A stretch of 64,000 nt of DNA from an uncultured Aquimarina sp. (GTDB lineage: Bacteria; Bacteroidota; Bacteroidia; Flavobacteriales; Flavobacteriaceae): NCBI GenBank assembly GCA_947492105.1, contig CANLMN010000019.1, positions 32,624-96,623 of the forward strand. The letters run 5' to 3'. Both the position numbers and the translations under genes were made by a program. Positions 36,086 to 46,475 of the stretch are shown here, piece by piece (positions within the stretch are counted from its first letter, which is position 1; every line of letters begins with the position of its first letter). Below the pieces are notes generated by a model. It ran no database searches. It worked only from the letters and a program-made list of their open reading frames with translations, and was not told the DNA's origin.

Positions 36086-37282
36086 ATGAAGAGTGTAGGT
36101 GCTATTTTTTTAGTGTTTTTTGTTTTTTTTATTGCTTGTTCTAAAGACGAGGATGAAACTAATGAAACCGTAGAAAAGAATAATCCTCCAAGCATGGAGT
36201 CGCAGTCTTTTACTGTTGCTTCAACAGCAAATAAAGGGACTGTTTTGGGGGTGATAGAGGCAACGGATGCAGATGAGGATGAATTGTCTTATGAATTGGT
36301 GTCGGTCGATACACCTTTTAGTGTAGTCAAGCTCAAGGGAGAGCTAGTGTTGTCTGACGAGGTGTTGCTTGCAAAAATGGATAAGAAATCTTATGAATTG
36401 AAGGTAAAGGTTTCTGATGGTGTGGACTCGGTAACAGGAGTAGTCAAGGTTGAGGTTCTAATATCAACCAATCCAGAGCCAACGACTCCAGAGCCAACAA
36501 ACCCGGAACCAACAAACCCAGAGCCAACAAACCCGGAGCCAACCAATCCGGAACCAACCAATCCGGAACCAACGACTCCAGAACCAACGACTCCAGAACC
36601 AACGACTCCAGAACCAACAAACCCGGAGCCAACGAATCCGGAACCAACAAACCCAGAACCTAATCCTGATCCATCTGGTATTTCTGAGGCGGAGAAAAAG
36701 AGGCTTACAGATTTGTTTGTTTTTATGGCATTTCGAAAATCTAATAATAGCCCTAATACAACGATCAAAAAATGGAACGGAGATATGAAGGTGATTGTTA
36801 CAGGAAGCCCTACAGCTTCTGATCGGACACTTGTCAAGAATTTTTTAGTAACCCTCAATGAATTGGCAACAGATAATTTTAATGCCTATTTGGTAGATAA
36901 TTTGTCAGAAGCAACTGCCGAAGTGTATTTTGGGAGTTATGATGAAGTTAGGAGAGAGCGTTCGAATTTTGAGTTGACACCAAAACGAAATAATAGAGGG
37001 GGGAGTCATGCGACAAATGGAGGTACTAGCAAAATTATAAAAAAAGGTGAAGTGTGGATTAATACGGAGACCTACAGGCAATCCACAATCAAGCACGAAA
37101 TTTTGCATATTATAGGATTTGGACATTCAAAGGATGAAAATAGTATAATGCATTCGCCTTCTCGATTTTTGGAACTAAGTGCTGATGATGAGTTTATGAT
37201 CAAAACTTTGTATAATCCATCTATCAAGGCTAAGTTTAGCGAAAGTCAAACTAGGTCAGCTGTTAAGGATATTCTAAAGTAG
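36086..37282 (+). CDS. Metzincin-type zinc protease lipoprotein with cadherin-like domain and PEPT repeat
   Basis: A 398-residue protein. The lipoprotein signal ends FFIACSKDEDE, with an acidic stretch right after the Cys that resembles the lipoprotein export signal for surface display. A cadherin-like domain (about residues 33-125, GVIEATDADEDELSYELVS) follows. Next is a linker of 13 units (N/T)PEPT at residues 129-193, then a protease domain with the metzincin zinc motif HEILHIIGFGH (HExxHxxGxxH) near residue 340 and a Met-turn-like SIMHSP. Metzincins are secreted zinc endopeptidases, so this is probably a cell-surface protease on a stalk. The substrate is unknown. It is a single gene. Confidence 0.82.
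   Translation: MKSVGAIFLVFFVFFIACSKDEDETNETVEKNNPPSMESQSFTVASTANKGTVLGVIEATDADEDELSYELVSVDTPFSVVKLKGELVLSDEVLLAKMDKKSYELKVKVSDGVDSVTGVVKVEVLISTNPEPTTPEPTNPEPTNPEPTNPEPTNPEPTNPEPTTPEPTTPEPTTPEPTNPEPTNPEPTNPEPNPDPSGISEAEKKRLTDLFVFMAFRKSNNSPNTTIKKWNGDMKVIVTGSPTASDRTLVKNFLVTLNELATDNFNAYLVDNLSEATAEVYFGSYDEVRRERSNFELTPKRNNRGGSHATNGGTSKIIKKGEVWINTETYRQSTIKHEILHIIGFGHSKDENSIMHSPSRFLELSADDEFMIKTLYNPSIKAKFSESQTRSAVKDILK
36470..36664 (+). repeat. 15-bp coding minisatellite (13 units, (N/T)PEPT)
   Basis: Thirteen in-frame 15-bp units such as aacccggaaccaaca encode a Pro- and Glu-rich stalk. Units differ mainly at the Asn/Thr codon and at silent sites. Because 15 is a multiple of three, gain or loss of units would change stalk length without a frameshift. 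Confidence 0.9.
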
Positions 37283-37307
37283 TGGAGGGCTGAAGAAGTT
37301 TTAGGTT

Positions 37308-37763
37308 TTATGAAATAATTTTGGCAACTTCTTGGTTTACCCACTCCAAAAAGGATTCATCTGCTTTGGTAAAAGGATCGGGCGTATGAGAATCAATATC
37401 GATTTGTCCAATATTTTCTCCATCCTTGAACAAAGGAATGACAATTTCTGATTTTACGTGTATGCTGCAGGCAATGTAATTGTCTTGAGCCTTTACATCT
37501 GGGACGACAAAATTTTTGTTAGACACAGCTACTTGTCCGCAGATGCCTTTTCCAAAAGGGATGATAGTATGATCTGTTTGATCTCCGGCATACGGTCCTA
37601 ATTTGAGTTCTTGTTTATTTCCGTTTTTAAAATAAAAACCTACCCAATCATAATAAGAAATACCGTCTCTAAGAATATTGCAAATTGCTTGCATTTTTTG
37701 ATCCGCACTTTTTGTTTGTAGGATGATTTCAGAGATTTCTGTTTTTAGCGTTGAAAAAAGCAT
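37308..37763 (-). CDS. GAF-domain free methionine-R-sulfoxide reductase-like protein
   Basis: About 151 residues forming one GAF domain. It matches the fRMsr (MsrC/YebR) family: DWVGFYFKNGNKQELKLGPY, then PFGKGICGQVAVSNKNFVVP and NYIACSIHVKSEIVIPLFKD. The Cys residues in GKGICG and YIACSIH correspond to conserved active-site Cys of the family. The enzymes reduce free methionine-(R)-sulfoxide using thioredoxin. An upstream in-frame ATG at 37844 would add 27 hydrophobic residues resembling a signal peptide. I consider that spurious because it overlaps the promoter region of the divergent gene and the family is cytosolic. Confidence 0.8.
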   Translation of the reverse strand: MLFSTLKTEISEIILQTKSADQKMQAICNILRDGISYYDWVGFYFKNGNKQELKLGPYAGDQTDHTIIPFGKGICGQVAVSNKNFVVPDVKAQDNYIACSIHVKSEIVIPLFKDGENIGQIDIDSHTPDPFTKADESFLEWVNQEVAKIIS

Positions 37764-37853
37764 GAAGGTTTTATTTTTAGAAGTTGTCGTAAAAATAGTC
37801 ACGAGGATCAAAAGAATAAAAAAAAGAGGTAATTTTAGTTTCAAATTAACATT

Positions 37854-38201
37854 ATGAATGTTCTACTAAAATTACTGCTTACAGCAATTGCTGTGGTGAT
37901 ATTGTCCAAGATTCTTCCAGGTGTTTCTGTTGAGAGCTATTTGAGTGCGTTAATTGTGGCTATAGTGCTAGGGGTTCTTAATACATTTGTGAAACCTTTG
38001 GTTGTTCTTCTCACACTCCCAGCAACGGTTGTAACGCTAGGTTTATTTTTATTAGTGATTAATGCAGCTTTGATACTTGTGGCGGATTATTTTATTGATG
38101 GGTTTCGTGTATCCGGATGGATGTATGCACTTTTTTTTAGTTTGTTATTGTCTTTTTTTCAATCTGTTTTGTACTCTTTTCTTAAAAAAGACGGAGAATA
38201 A
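37854..38201 (+). CDS. Phage holin family (DUF360-type) four-helix membrane protein
   Basis: A 115-residue protein with four predicted membrane helices and the family signature VVILSKILPGVSVESYLSAL, then VLGVLNTFVKPLVVLLTLPA and NAALILVADYFIDGF. Proteins of this type (COG1950, Mycobacterial 4TMS phage holin superfamily) are widespread chromosomal genes. Despite the name there is no sign of phage here, and the function is unknown. It is divergent from the GAF protein gene. Confidence 0.88.
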   Translation: MNVLLKLLLTAIAVVILSKILPGVSVESYLSALIVAIVLGVLNTFVKPLVVLLTLPATVVTLGLFLLVINAALILVADYFIDGFRVSGWMYALFFSLLLSFFQSVLYSFLKKDGE

Positions 38202-38720
38202 CTTTTCTAATGTCGCTGAATATCCATGGTATTCGCGTTCCTGAGGTTTAGGGGGTGTTTCTCGAGTTTCTGTAATCATAAGAAGTCGTCATAGGTGATG
38301 CTGCGGGTTTGTAGTATTTTTTTGTTTTTAGTGCTATGAGGGGTGCTATAACGTCTTTAATTTGGGGGACTCTATTTTTGTGAATAAAAGCCTCATGAAG
38401 AGGCTCGATGTTTCATTATTAATAGGCTATAAGGTTTGGGATTGGTTTTTTTGGTTGTTTTTTTTAGCTAGTATTATTGGGTAATTGATGTAACATAAGA
38501 GTGATTTTAGGAAAATTAATTAAGAGTTAGTGTGAGAATAAACGTTAGTAAATCGACTTGAGGTATGCTATCAAAACTGTTGCTGTATTGGCTATTTGAG
38601 CCATTCTATTATTCTTTTTCGAGTGTTAAGGTTTAGATTTTTTTAATCTCTAATATGTAGTTGATTAGAGCTCTCCATCAAAGGTAAAAGCGTAAAACGA
38701 AAACTCCCCAAAAGTTGTTT
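38202..38720. other. Long intergenic interval upstream of tig
   Basis: No gene was recognised. The plus strand is strongly G and T rich. A small stem AGCCTC/GAGGCT lies at 38389-38405. The stretch starting gtttttagtg at 38324 resembles one at 27053. The tig promoter is at its right end. Confidence 0.55.
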
Positions 38721-38751
38721 GTATGGGTGTAAAAAAAATGGTACTTTTGCC
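38721..38751 (+). promoter_or_regulatory. tig: Bacteroidota promoter for tig
   Basis: TTG at 38721-38723, a 20-bp spacer, and TACTTTTG at 38744-38751 give a full match to the flavobacterial TTG / TAnnTTTG promoter, 32 bp before the trigger factor ATG. Confidence 0.7.
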
Positions 38752-38783
38752 TCCCAATTTTAGTGGATTAAAAAAACAAGCGA

Positions 38784-40106
38784 ATGAATATTTCGAAAGA
38801 GCAAATTGACGAATTGAATGCAGTGATCACGGTTGATATTGCAAAAGAGGATTACAGTACTACTGTAGAAGATATATTGAAGGATTACCGAAAAAAAGCA
38901 AATATTCCTGGTTTTAGAAAAGGACATGTACCTATGGGGCTTGTTAAAAAACAGTATGGTAAGGCGGTATTGGTAGATGAAGTAAATAAATTATTGCAAG
39001 ATTCCCTGAACAAATATTTGACAGAAGAAAAGTTAGATGTTTTGGGAAATCCACTTCCCAAAGAACAGGAAGCTTTTGATTGGGATGCTGAGAATTATTC
39101 TTTTCAGTTCGAACTAGGATTAGCACCTAAGTTTGAGGTGGAGTTAAAAGGAGATAAAGATATCATCAATTATAAAATTGTTCCTTCTCAAGAAATGATT
39201 GAGGATCAATTAAAAAATATCCAGAAGCAATATGGGAAATTGATTCCCAAAGAAGTTGCTGAGAGTGGAGATGTATTACGTGGAACATTTACTAATACAG
39301 AAAAAGAAATCAATAAAGAAGCTACAGTAGAGTTAGACTCTCTCAAAGGAGAAGGTAATCAAAAGCTGTTTATCGGTGCAAAAGTAGGTGATACAATTAC
39401 TGTAAGCACCAAAGATCTTTTTGAAAATGATAATCTTTTGGTAAGCACTCTAGGTGTCACCGCAGAAGAAAGCAAAGATTTGGATATCGAAGTTACTTTT
39501 GAAGTTACAGAAGTAAATCAGCAAGAATTAGCCGTATTGGATCAAGAATTGTTTGATAAGTTGTACGGAGAAGGAGGGATCAAATCTGAGGAAGAACTGA
39601 AAGATAAGCTCAAGGAAGAGGGGGAGAACCAGTTCAAGCAACATTCTGACCAGAAATTATTGAATGAGGTTACAGAATTTTTGTTAGAGACTACCGAATT
39701 TGAATTGCCAGCAGCGTTTCTTCAAAAGTGGATTCAGACAACTGGTGAAAATACATTGACGGAAGATGAGGCTAAGGAGGAATATGAGAAAAGTGAAAAA
39801 GGATTGCGTTTTCAATTAATCGAAGGAAAAATTGTAAATGATAATAACTTGCAAGTTACTTTTGACGAGCTTAAGGATTATGCAAAAGAATTGATCAAAC
39901 AGCAAATGGCGCAATTTGGACAATCTGATCCAGAAGATAAAGAATTAGAGGATATTGCGGCTAGAATTTTGTCTAATCAAGATGAGGTAAAACGTATTTC
40001 AGAACAATTGTTGAGTCAGAAATTATTAGGTTTCTATAAAGAGAATGCAAGAATTATAGAGAAGGAAGTTTCTTTTGAGGATTTCGTAAAAGAGGCATAC
40101 AAGTAG
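38784..40106 (+). CDS. tig: Trigger factor
   Basis: A 440-residue ribosome-associated chaperone that binds nascent chains. The N-terminal ribosome-binding domain has the signature IPGFRKGHVPMGLVKKQYG near residue 40. The central region (about 150-260) corresponds to the FKBP-like domain, which is divergent as in other Bacteroidota, and the C-terminal helical chaperone domain runs to residue 440. It is the first gene of the tig-clpP-clpX set, and a terminator follows it. Confidence 0.93.
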   Translation: MNISKEQIDELNAVITVDIAKEDYSTTVEDILKDYRKKANIPGFRKGHVPMGLVKKQYGKAVLVDEVNKLLQDSLNKYLTEEKLDVLGNPLPKEQEAFDWDAENYSFQFELGLAPKFEVELKGDKDIINYKIVPSQEMIEDQLKNIQKQYGKLIPKEVAESGDVLRGTFTNTEKEINKEATVELDSLKGEGNQKLFIGAKVGDTITVSTKDLFENDNLLVSTLGVTAEESKDLDIEVTFEVTEVNQQELAVLDQELFDKLYGEGGIKSEEELKDKLKEEGENQFKQHSDQKLLNEVTEFLLETTEFELPAAFLQKWIQTTGENTLTEDEAKEEYEKSEKGLRFQLIEGKIVNDNNLQVTFDELKDYAKELIKQQMAQFGQSDPEDKELEDIAARILSNQDEVKRISEQLLSQKLLGFYKENARIIEKEVSFEDFVKEAYK

Positions 40107-40134
40107 GACACTCTTTGAATTTTATAGTATATTT

Positions 40135-40171
40135 AAGGCGTTAAACCTTTTGGTCTAACGCCTTTTTTTGT
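40135..40171 (+). terminator. Rho-independent terminator after tig
   Basis: AAGGCGTTA and TAACGCCTT form a stem extended by ACC/GGT around a TTTT loop, followed by seven T. It lies between tig and clpP, so clpP-clpX also needs its own promoter or depends on readthrough. Confidence 0.85.
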
Positions 40172-40198
40172 AAAACAACTATTTGAGCAATAAAACAT

Positions 40199-40873
40199 AT
40201 GAATTACGCAAAAGAATTCGAGAAATACGCTACAAAACACCATGGAGTTAATGGAAACTATTACGATAAATTAATCACTAGTATGCATCCAGTAGGCATG
40301 ACTCCGAATATTATTGAGGAGCGCCAGATGAATGCTGTCGCTATGGATGTTTTCTCACGATTGATGATGGATCGTATCATTTTTATGGGTACAGGAATTA
40401 ACGATCAGATAGCAAATATTATTCAAGCACAGTTACTATTTTTAGAAAGTACAGATGCAAGTAAAGATATTCAAATATATATAAACTCTCCTGGAGGTAG
40501 TGTCTATGCTGGATTGGGGATTTATGATACTATGCAGTTTATAAAGCCGGATGTAGCAACAATTTGTACAGGTATGGCCGCTTCTATGGGAGCTGTTTTG
40601 TTATGTGCAGGAGCAGAAGGAAAACGAACTGGATTACCGCATAGTCGTGTCATGATTCACCAACCACTCGGAGGTGCGCAAGGACAAGCAAGTGATATAG
40701 AAATTACCGCTAGAGAAATCTTGACTTTAAAGACAGAATTGTATGAGATTATAGCCAAACATTCTGGACAGTCTTATGACAAGGTTTACGAGGATAGTGA
40801 TCGTGATTATTGGATGAAAGCTCATGCTGCAAAGGAGTATGGCATGATTGATGAAGTTTTAGAAAGAGAATAA
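40199..40873 (+). CDS. clpP: ATP-dependent Clp protease proteolytic subunit
   Basis: A 224-residue serine protease that forms the tetradecameric chamber of ClpXP. The catalytic Ser lies in [20 protein letters not shown], the catalytic His in [14 protein letters not shown], and the Asp follows in the handle region. [19 protein letters not shown] is also typical. ClpX is encoded 77 bp downstream. The N-terminal propeptide region is slightly longer than in E. coli. Confidence 0.96.
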   Translation: MNYAKEFEKYATKHHGVNGNYYDKLITSMHPVGMTPNIIEERQMNAVAMDVFSRLMMDRIIFMGTGINDQIANIIQAQLLFLESTDASKDIQIYINSPGGSVYAGLGIYDTMQFIKPDVATICTGMAASMGAVLLCAGAEGKRTGLPHSRVMIHQPLGGAQGQASDIEITAREILTLKTELYEIIAKHSGQSYDKVYEDSDRDYWMKAHAAKEYGMIDEVLERE

Positions 40874-40950
40874 CAAGCGCCTACAAGATAGATGGTTCAC
40901 CAATGTTGTGGATCATCTAATGGGTGTATAATGGATAAGGATATAGTATT

Positions 40951-42186
40951 ATGGCTAAAGAAGATTTAGAATGTTCTTTTTGCGGGAGAAAAAAACCTGA
41001 AACTAATTTATTGATAGCTGGGTTAGATGCGCATATTTGTGATCGCTGTATAGAGCAAGCGCATGGGATTGTTGTAGAAGAAGCAAAAGATGATGTAGAT
41101 AATAATGAGCTTTCCAAAGAACTATTGTTGCGTAAACCAAAGGCTATTAAAGCTTTTGTGGATGAATATGTGATAGGTCAGGAGTTTACAAAAAAAGTAA
41201 TGGCTGTTGCTGTGTATAATCACTACAAGCGCCTCTTGCAACCTCCGGGAGATGATGAGATTGAGATACAGAAAAGTAACATCATCATGGTAGGAGAGAC
41301 AGGTACTGGAAAAACACTTATTGCCAAGACTATTGCAAGAATGCTTAATGTTCCTTTGGCTATAGTGGATGCTACGGTATTGACAGAAGCAGGATATGTC
41401 GGAGAGGATGTAGAGACGATACTCACACGTTTATTGCAAGCAGCAGATTATAATATAGAAAAAGCCGAGAGAGGCATTGTTTTTATTGATGAAATTGATA
41501 AAATAGCACGCAAAAGTGATAATCCTAGTATCACTAGAGATGTATCAGGCGAAGGTGTGCAGCAGGCTTTGTTAAAACTTTTGGAGGGAACCACAGTAAA
41601 TGTTCCGCCAAAAGGAGGACGAAAACATCCAGATCAAAAATTTATTGAAGTCAAAACTGAAAATATTCTATTTATTGCCGGAGGGGCGTTTGATGGTATA
41701 GATCGAGTGATACAAAAACGTCTTAATATGCAAGCAGTGGGCTTTAGTGCTTCCTTGAGCGAAGATGTGATTGAAAAAGATAATTTACTCAAATATATCA
41801 TACCTAGAGATTTAAAAGATTTTGGACTTATACCAGAAATTATTGGAAGATTACCGGTCTTGACCTATATGAATCCACTAGATGCAAAAACACTTAAGGC
41901 AATTTTAACGGAGCCAAAGAATGCAATTATAAAACAGTACGCAAAACTCTTTTCAATGGATGATGTAGCTTTTTCTGTTACTGAAGGGGCAATGGATTAT
42001 ATTGTAGACAAGGCGATAGAGTATAAGTTAGGTGCACGTGGATTGCGTTCCCTTTGTGAAGCTATTCTTACCGATGCTATGTTTGAGTTACCAGAAAGTG
42101 AAGAGACTGAATTTACGGTGACTAAGGATTATGCTGAGAAAAAGTTAAATAAGTCGATCATTAAAAAATTAAAAGCAGTTTCTTAA
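40951..42186 (+). CDS. clpX: ATP-dependent Clp protease ATP-binding subunit ClpX
   Basis: A 411-residue AAA+ unfoldase. The N-terminal zinc-binding domain has [12 protein letters not shown] and HICDRC (four Cys). The AAA+ core shows Walker A GETGTGKT, the GYVG pore loop in [10 protein letters not shown], Walker [11 protein letters not shown], and the sensor-2 arginine in [10 protein letters not shown]. The ClpP-docking loop carries VGF in the position of the usual (L/I)GF. Together with ClpP it degrades tagged and regulatory proteins. A strong hairpin follows the stop codon. Confidence 0.96.
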   Translation: MAKEDLECSFCGRKKPETNLLIAGLDAHICDRCIEQAHGIVVEEAKDDVDNNELSKELLLRKPKAIKAFVDEYVIGQEFTKKVMAVAVYNHYKRLLQPPGDDEIEIQKSNIIMVGETGTGKTLIAKTIARMLNVPLAIVDATVLTEAGYVGEDVETILTRLLQAADYNIEKAERGIVFIDEIDKIARKSDNPSITRDVSGEGVQQALLKLLEGTTVNVPPKGGRKHPDQKFIEVKTENILFIAGGAFDGIDRVIQKRLNMQAVGFSASLSEDVIEKDNLLKYIIPRDLKDFGLIPEIIGRLPVLTYMNPLDAKTLKAILTEPKNAIIKQYAKLFSMDDVAFSVTEGAMDYIVDKAIEYKLGARGLRSLCEAILTDAMFELPESEETEFTVTKDYAEKKLNKSIIKKLKAVS

Positions 42187-42214
42187 TACGTGAGGAACAT
42201 GCTTATCGAAAAGG

Positions 42215-42251
42215 AAAGACCGTCTAAATAACATTTAGGCGGTCTTTTTTT
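42215..42251 (+). terminator. Rho-independent terminator after clpX
   Basis: AAAGACCG...CGGTCTTT with inner CTAAAT/ATTTAG pairs around a 3-base loop, followed by a T-run. It lies about 30 bp after the clpX stop. Confidence 0.88.
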
Positions 42252-42299
42252 ATGGATGTTTGAAAAATAGGATTGAACTTTTTTCAATTCGGAGTGCTA

Positions 42300-42330
42300 C
42301 CAGTGACATTACATTTTAACTGGTATTATT
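42300..42330 (+). repeat. Fragment of type 2 dispersed element
   Basis: attacattttaactggtatt at 42308-42327 is identical to one end of the element at 59990-60141 over 20 bp. It is a terminal fragment lying between the convergent clpX and groL terminators. Confidence 0.65.
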
Positions 42331-42332
42331 CT

Positions 42333-42379
42333 AAAAAAAAGGGTTGTTTTCGAATATAATCGAAACAACCCTTTTTTTA
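42333..42379 (-). terminator. Rho-independent terminator after groL
   Basis: GGGTTGTTTTCG and CGAAACAACCC pair around a short AT loop, with A and T runs on both sides, so it can work in both directions. It sits 38 bp after the groL stop and converges with clpX transcription. Confidence 0.88.
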
Positions 42380-42416
42380 CTCTATGTATCTGTAAAAAAG
42401 ATGACTTATTTACAAC

Positions 42417-44069
<1,653 letters not shown>

Positions 44070-44161
44070 TTAAATCCCTACATTCCTTTGAGACCTTGAT
44101 TTTTATAAATCTTTATGAAAATCAAGCTTTTAGAATTTGAAATTTGTTTTTTTTTTGTTAA

Positions 44162-44437
44162 TTAAACTATTGCAAGAATATCATCCTCACGCATCATTAA
44201 GAAATCTTCACCTTCTAATTTAAGTTCCGTACCACTGTACTTCCCATAAAGAACCGTGTCACCAACTTTGACAGTCATTTCATGATCCTTTTTTCCTTTT
44301 CCAACAGCTACTACTTTTCCTTTTTGTGGTTTTTCCTTTGCAGTATCTGGGATATATATTCCAGATGCGGTTTGCGTTTCAGCTGCCATAGGCTCCACCA
44401 AAACGCGGTCAGAAAGAGGTTTGATGTTTACTCCCAT
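44162..44437 (-). CDS. groS: 10 kDa co-chaperonin GroES
   Basis: A 91-residue protein that caps GroEL. Typical motifs are [20 protein letters not shown] at the start, [20 protein letters not shown], and [20 protein letters not shown] near the end. It precedes groL. The upstream region contains the secG terminator and then a possible -24/-12 promoter (44498-44512), so groES-groEL is probably transcribed separately from the upstream operon. Confidence 0.97.
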   Translation of the reverse strand: MGVNIKPLSDRVLVEPMAAETQTASGIYIPDTAKEKPQKGKVVAVGKGKKDHEMTVKVGDTVLYGKYSGTELKLEGEDFLMMREDDILAIV

Positions 44438-44497
44438 TATGAATTGTTTTTATTAGTATTATTAAAAAAAAATTGTTTTTTGATCAGGCTGTAGTAT

Positions 44498-44512
44498 TCA
44501 GAAACCATGCCA
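44498..44512 (-). promoter_or_regulatory. Possible -24/-12 (sigma-54-like) promoter of groES-groEL
   Basis: On the minus strand 44512-44498 reads TGGCATGGTTTCTGA. Compared with the sigma-54 consensus TGGCAC-N5-TTGC, the -24 GG is intact but the -12 GC is GA. It is placed to start transcription about 50 bp before the groS ATG. One or two mismatches and no experimental consensus in this group make it weak. No CIRCE element is present. Confidence 0.25.
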
Positions 44513-44538
44513 GCCATATATCACTGACAAATTGAAAC

Positions 44539-44576
44539 AAAAAATGCCGACTGTATGACAAGTCGGCATTTTTTGT
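44539..44576 (-). terminator. Rho-independent terminator after secG
   Basis: AAAAAATGCCGACT and AGTCGGCATTTTTT pair around an 8-base loop, with T-runs on both strands. It separates secG from groS. Confidence 0.9.
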
Positions 44577-44600
44577 TCTTTTCAAAGAAAAGAATAAAAC

Positions 44601-44945
44601 TTATTCCTGTGCCTCATTTGTTGTGGGAGCAGGTGCTGGTGTATCTACTGCGGGAGCAGGAGTTACTGGTGTTTCTATAGCTTCTGTATCTATTACAGAT
44701 GACACTTCGCCATCCATTATTGACAAATTTGACAACAAGATTAATACTAATAGTAATCCTGCCAATGTCCAAGTACTCTTATCCAAAAAGTCTGTTGTTT
44801 TTTGCACACCTCCTAATTGTTGCGTACCACCACCTCCTAAAGAAGATGACAATCCCCCTCCTTTGGGGTTCTGAACCATAATCACTACTATCAGCAAGAA
44901 TGCTACAATAACGATTAGAAATAAAAATATATTAAAAGTTGTCAT
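44601..44945 (-). CDS. secG: Preprotein translocase subunit SecG
   Basis: A 114-residue protein with two membrane helices (about residues 3-23 and 57-77). Between them is the SecG signature VQNPKGGGLSSSLGGGG, then TTDFLDKSTWTLAG. A Pro/Ala-rich C-terminal tail (TPAPAVDTPAPAPTT) is usual in Bacteroidota SecG. It assists SecYEG translocation. It is the last gene of the miaB-to-secG run, with 15 bp between it and the TPR protein gene. Confidence 0.93.
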   Translation of the reverse strand: MTTFNIFLFLIVIVAFLLIVVIMVQNPKGGGLSSSLGGGGTQQLGGVQKTTDFLDKSTWTLAGLLLVLILLSNLSIMDGEVSSVIDTEAIETPVTPAPAVDTPAPAPTTNEAQE

Positions 44946-44960
44946 TATGTGTTTTTTATA

Positions 44961-45932
44961 TTATTTATGATCTTGTAATTTTTTAATTGCCCGAATTTGG
45001 TCTGCAAAGAAACCACTTTTTTCGGGATTTTTCAAAATTAATATGTTATAAGCTTGAATTGCCTTCTTATAGTTCTTTTGCTTTAGGTACACCTTGGCCA
45101 AAGTCTCGGTCATTAATGTGTCCGGAACTGCGGTCTTTTGTTTTGCCAAATTTTGCGATACCGAAGTACTAGACACTGGTCCAATCTTTGGATTCTTAGC
45201 TATAAAATCATCTATTAATCGATACTTATCTTCTAGTCCTAATGCGCTACTATCTTGATCAGAAACTTCAGATTTTGAAATTTCTGCAACCTCAGGCTTT
45301 TCTTCAGGATTCTCTTTTTTCGATACAACCTCTCTCTGTATAGGTTGTAAAGCTGCCAACTTCATCCACTCTCCAAAGGAGTGTAATTCATTTTGATCAA
45401 ACTCAAACGGTTGATCTATCTGTAAAATTGTTTCGGGAGTCGATAATTTTTCTGTTGTTCCTTCTTCTTCCGTTATCGCCTCTTCTGTCAGAGACTCTTC
45501 TTCTTTGAGTTCTGCTGCAACAAAAAGTTCTGGATCCAAAACTTCATCTGCCTCTTGTAGCTTCATTGTGACAACAGTATCCATAGACCTATCGGATACA
45601 GAATCTAACGTATCGGTATCTAATAATACTGTGTTATCAACTTCTTCTTCCTGCTCTACAAGGGTATTAGCACGCTCTATCTCCCGAGGTTTCCTAAAGA
45701 TTTCTGAGGTTATAAAATCAAACAACACATGTCGATCCGTAGTATAGGCTGCTGTGTTCCTTAACGCTGTATTATACCGATAGCTTCCTTGATTTTTGAG
45801 CCCTTTGAGATACAATGCTTTTGGTGCCTGAAAAAAAGGATATGCTTCCATAATTTTTTCGATTTCAAAAACCTGTTCATTTTCTAACAATTCAGGCTGT
45901 TGCAATAATGTTATGAAAGTCTTAGTATCCAT
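44961..45932 (-). CDS. Conserved TPR-containing protein of the lptE-secG operon
   Basis: About 323 residues. The N-terminal region (MDTKTFITLLQQPELLENEQ, then IEKIMEAYPFFQAPKALYLK) is a conserved flavobacterial signature found in proteins between lptE and secG. A long acidic low-complexity middle (about residues 110-240, many Glu) follows. A C-terminal TPR pair (LAKVYLKQKNYKKAIQAYN, ILILKNPEKSGFFADQI) ends it. There is no signal peptide. Function is unknown; the operon suggests a link to envelope assembly or secretion. The frame extends upstream to 46028, overlapping lptE, but the ATG at 45932 is the family-like start. Confidence 0.8.
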   Translation of the reverse strand: MDTKTFITLLQQPELLENEQVFEIEKIMEAYPFFQAPKALYLKGLKNQGSYRYNTALRNTAAYTTDRHVLFDFITSEIFRKPREIERANTLVEQEEEVDNTVLLDTDTLDSVSDRSMDTVVTMKLQEADEVLDPELFVAAELKEEESLTEEAITEEEGTTEKLSTPETILQIDQPFEFDQNELHSFGEWMKLAALQPIQREVVSKKENPEEKPEVAEISKSEVSDQDSSALGLEDKYRLIDDFIAKNPKIGPVSSTSVSQNLAKQKTAVPDTLMTETLAKVYLKQKNYKKAIQAYNILILKNPEKSGFFADQIRAIKKLQDHK

Positions 45933-45942
45933 GAAACTCCTT

Positions 45943-46449
45943 TTACCATCGCGCCAATGTCGCATTAAAAATATCCTGAGTGATTCGCTCAAAAATCTCT
46001 TCGTGTGCGGATTCTTTTTGCCCTCCAATTAATGGCGAACTTGCTGGAAAATCTACAAAGAACGAAAAGCTTTGTTCTAAGTCCTGTGTATCGTCTTTGG
46101 TATCATAATATCGTAGACTCACTCCAATTGTAAGCCTATTCTGAGCTGCAGTGTTATCGGAGGTTGCTGTATTAGGTGCGATATAATATTCTGTTATCTC
46201 TCCTTCATAAACGATATCCCCTCCAGAATTCACCAAAGAAAGATTTGTTTGATTGAGAATTAAATCCTGTAAATCAATTGTAAACTTACGATCCAAACCT
46301 GGTTCTATTAGTGCTGCCGTATTCTGAAATCCGTTGACCTGAAATGTTTTTACTTCTGGCGAAATCGAAATTCCGCTAAATGAATAAAATCCACATCCTT
46401 GAAGAATTGGTATCCATACGAGCACTAATAAATATTTTGCAAATTTCAT
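45943..46449 (-). CDS. lptE: LPS assembly lipoprotein LptE
   Basis: A 168-residue lipoprotein (signal ending PILQGCGFYSF, lipidation at the Cys near residue 19). It fits Bacteroidota LptE: GCGFYSFSGISISPEVKTFQ, LDRKFTIDLQDLILNQTNLS and FSFFVDFPAS. LptE plugs the LptD barrel in the outer membrane and helps insert lipopolysaccharide. lptD is not in the window. The gene lies between the sigma-54 activator and the TPR protein gene. Confidence 0.88.
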   Translation of the reverse strand: MKFAKYLLVLVWIPILQGCGFYSFSGISISPEVKTFQVNGFQNTAALIEPGLDRKFTIDLQDLILNQTNLSLVNSGGDIVYEGEITEYYIAPNTATSDNTAAQNRLTIGVSLRYYDTKDDTQDLEQSFSFFVDFPASSPLIGGQKESAHEEIFERITQDIFNATLARW

Positions 46450-46475
46450 GTATTCTAAACAAAGTTTTAATCGAA

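Noticed and set aside
36391-36858. 155-residue minus-strand frame rich in GSGFVGSG repeats
   Set aside because: It is the antisense reading of the PEPT minisatellite; repeats that avoid stops in one frame often do so in others.
37854-38201. Possible prophage because of the holin-family name
   Set aside because: This family is a common chromosomal membrane protein, and no phage genes are nearby.
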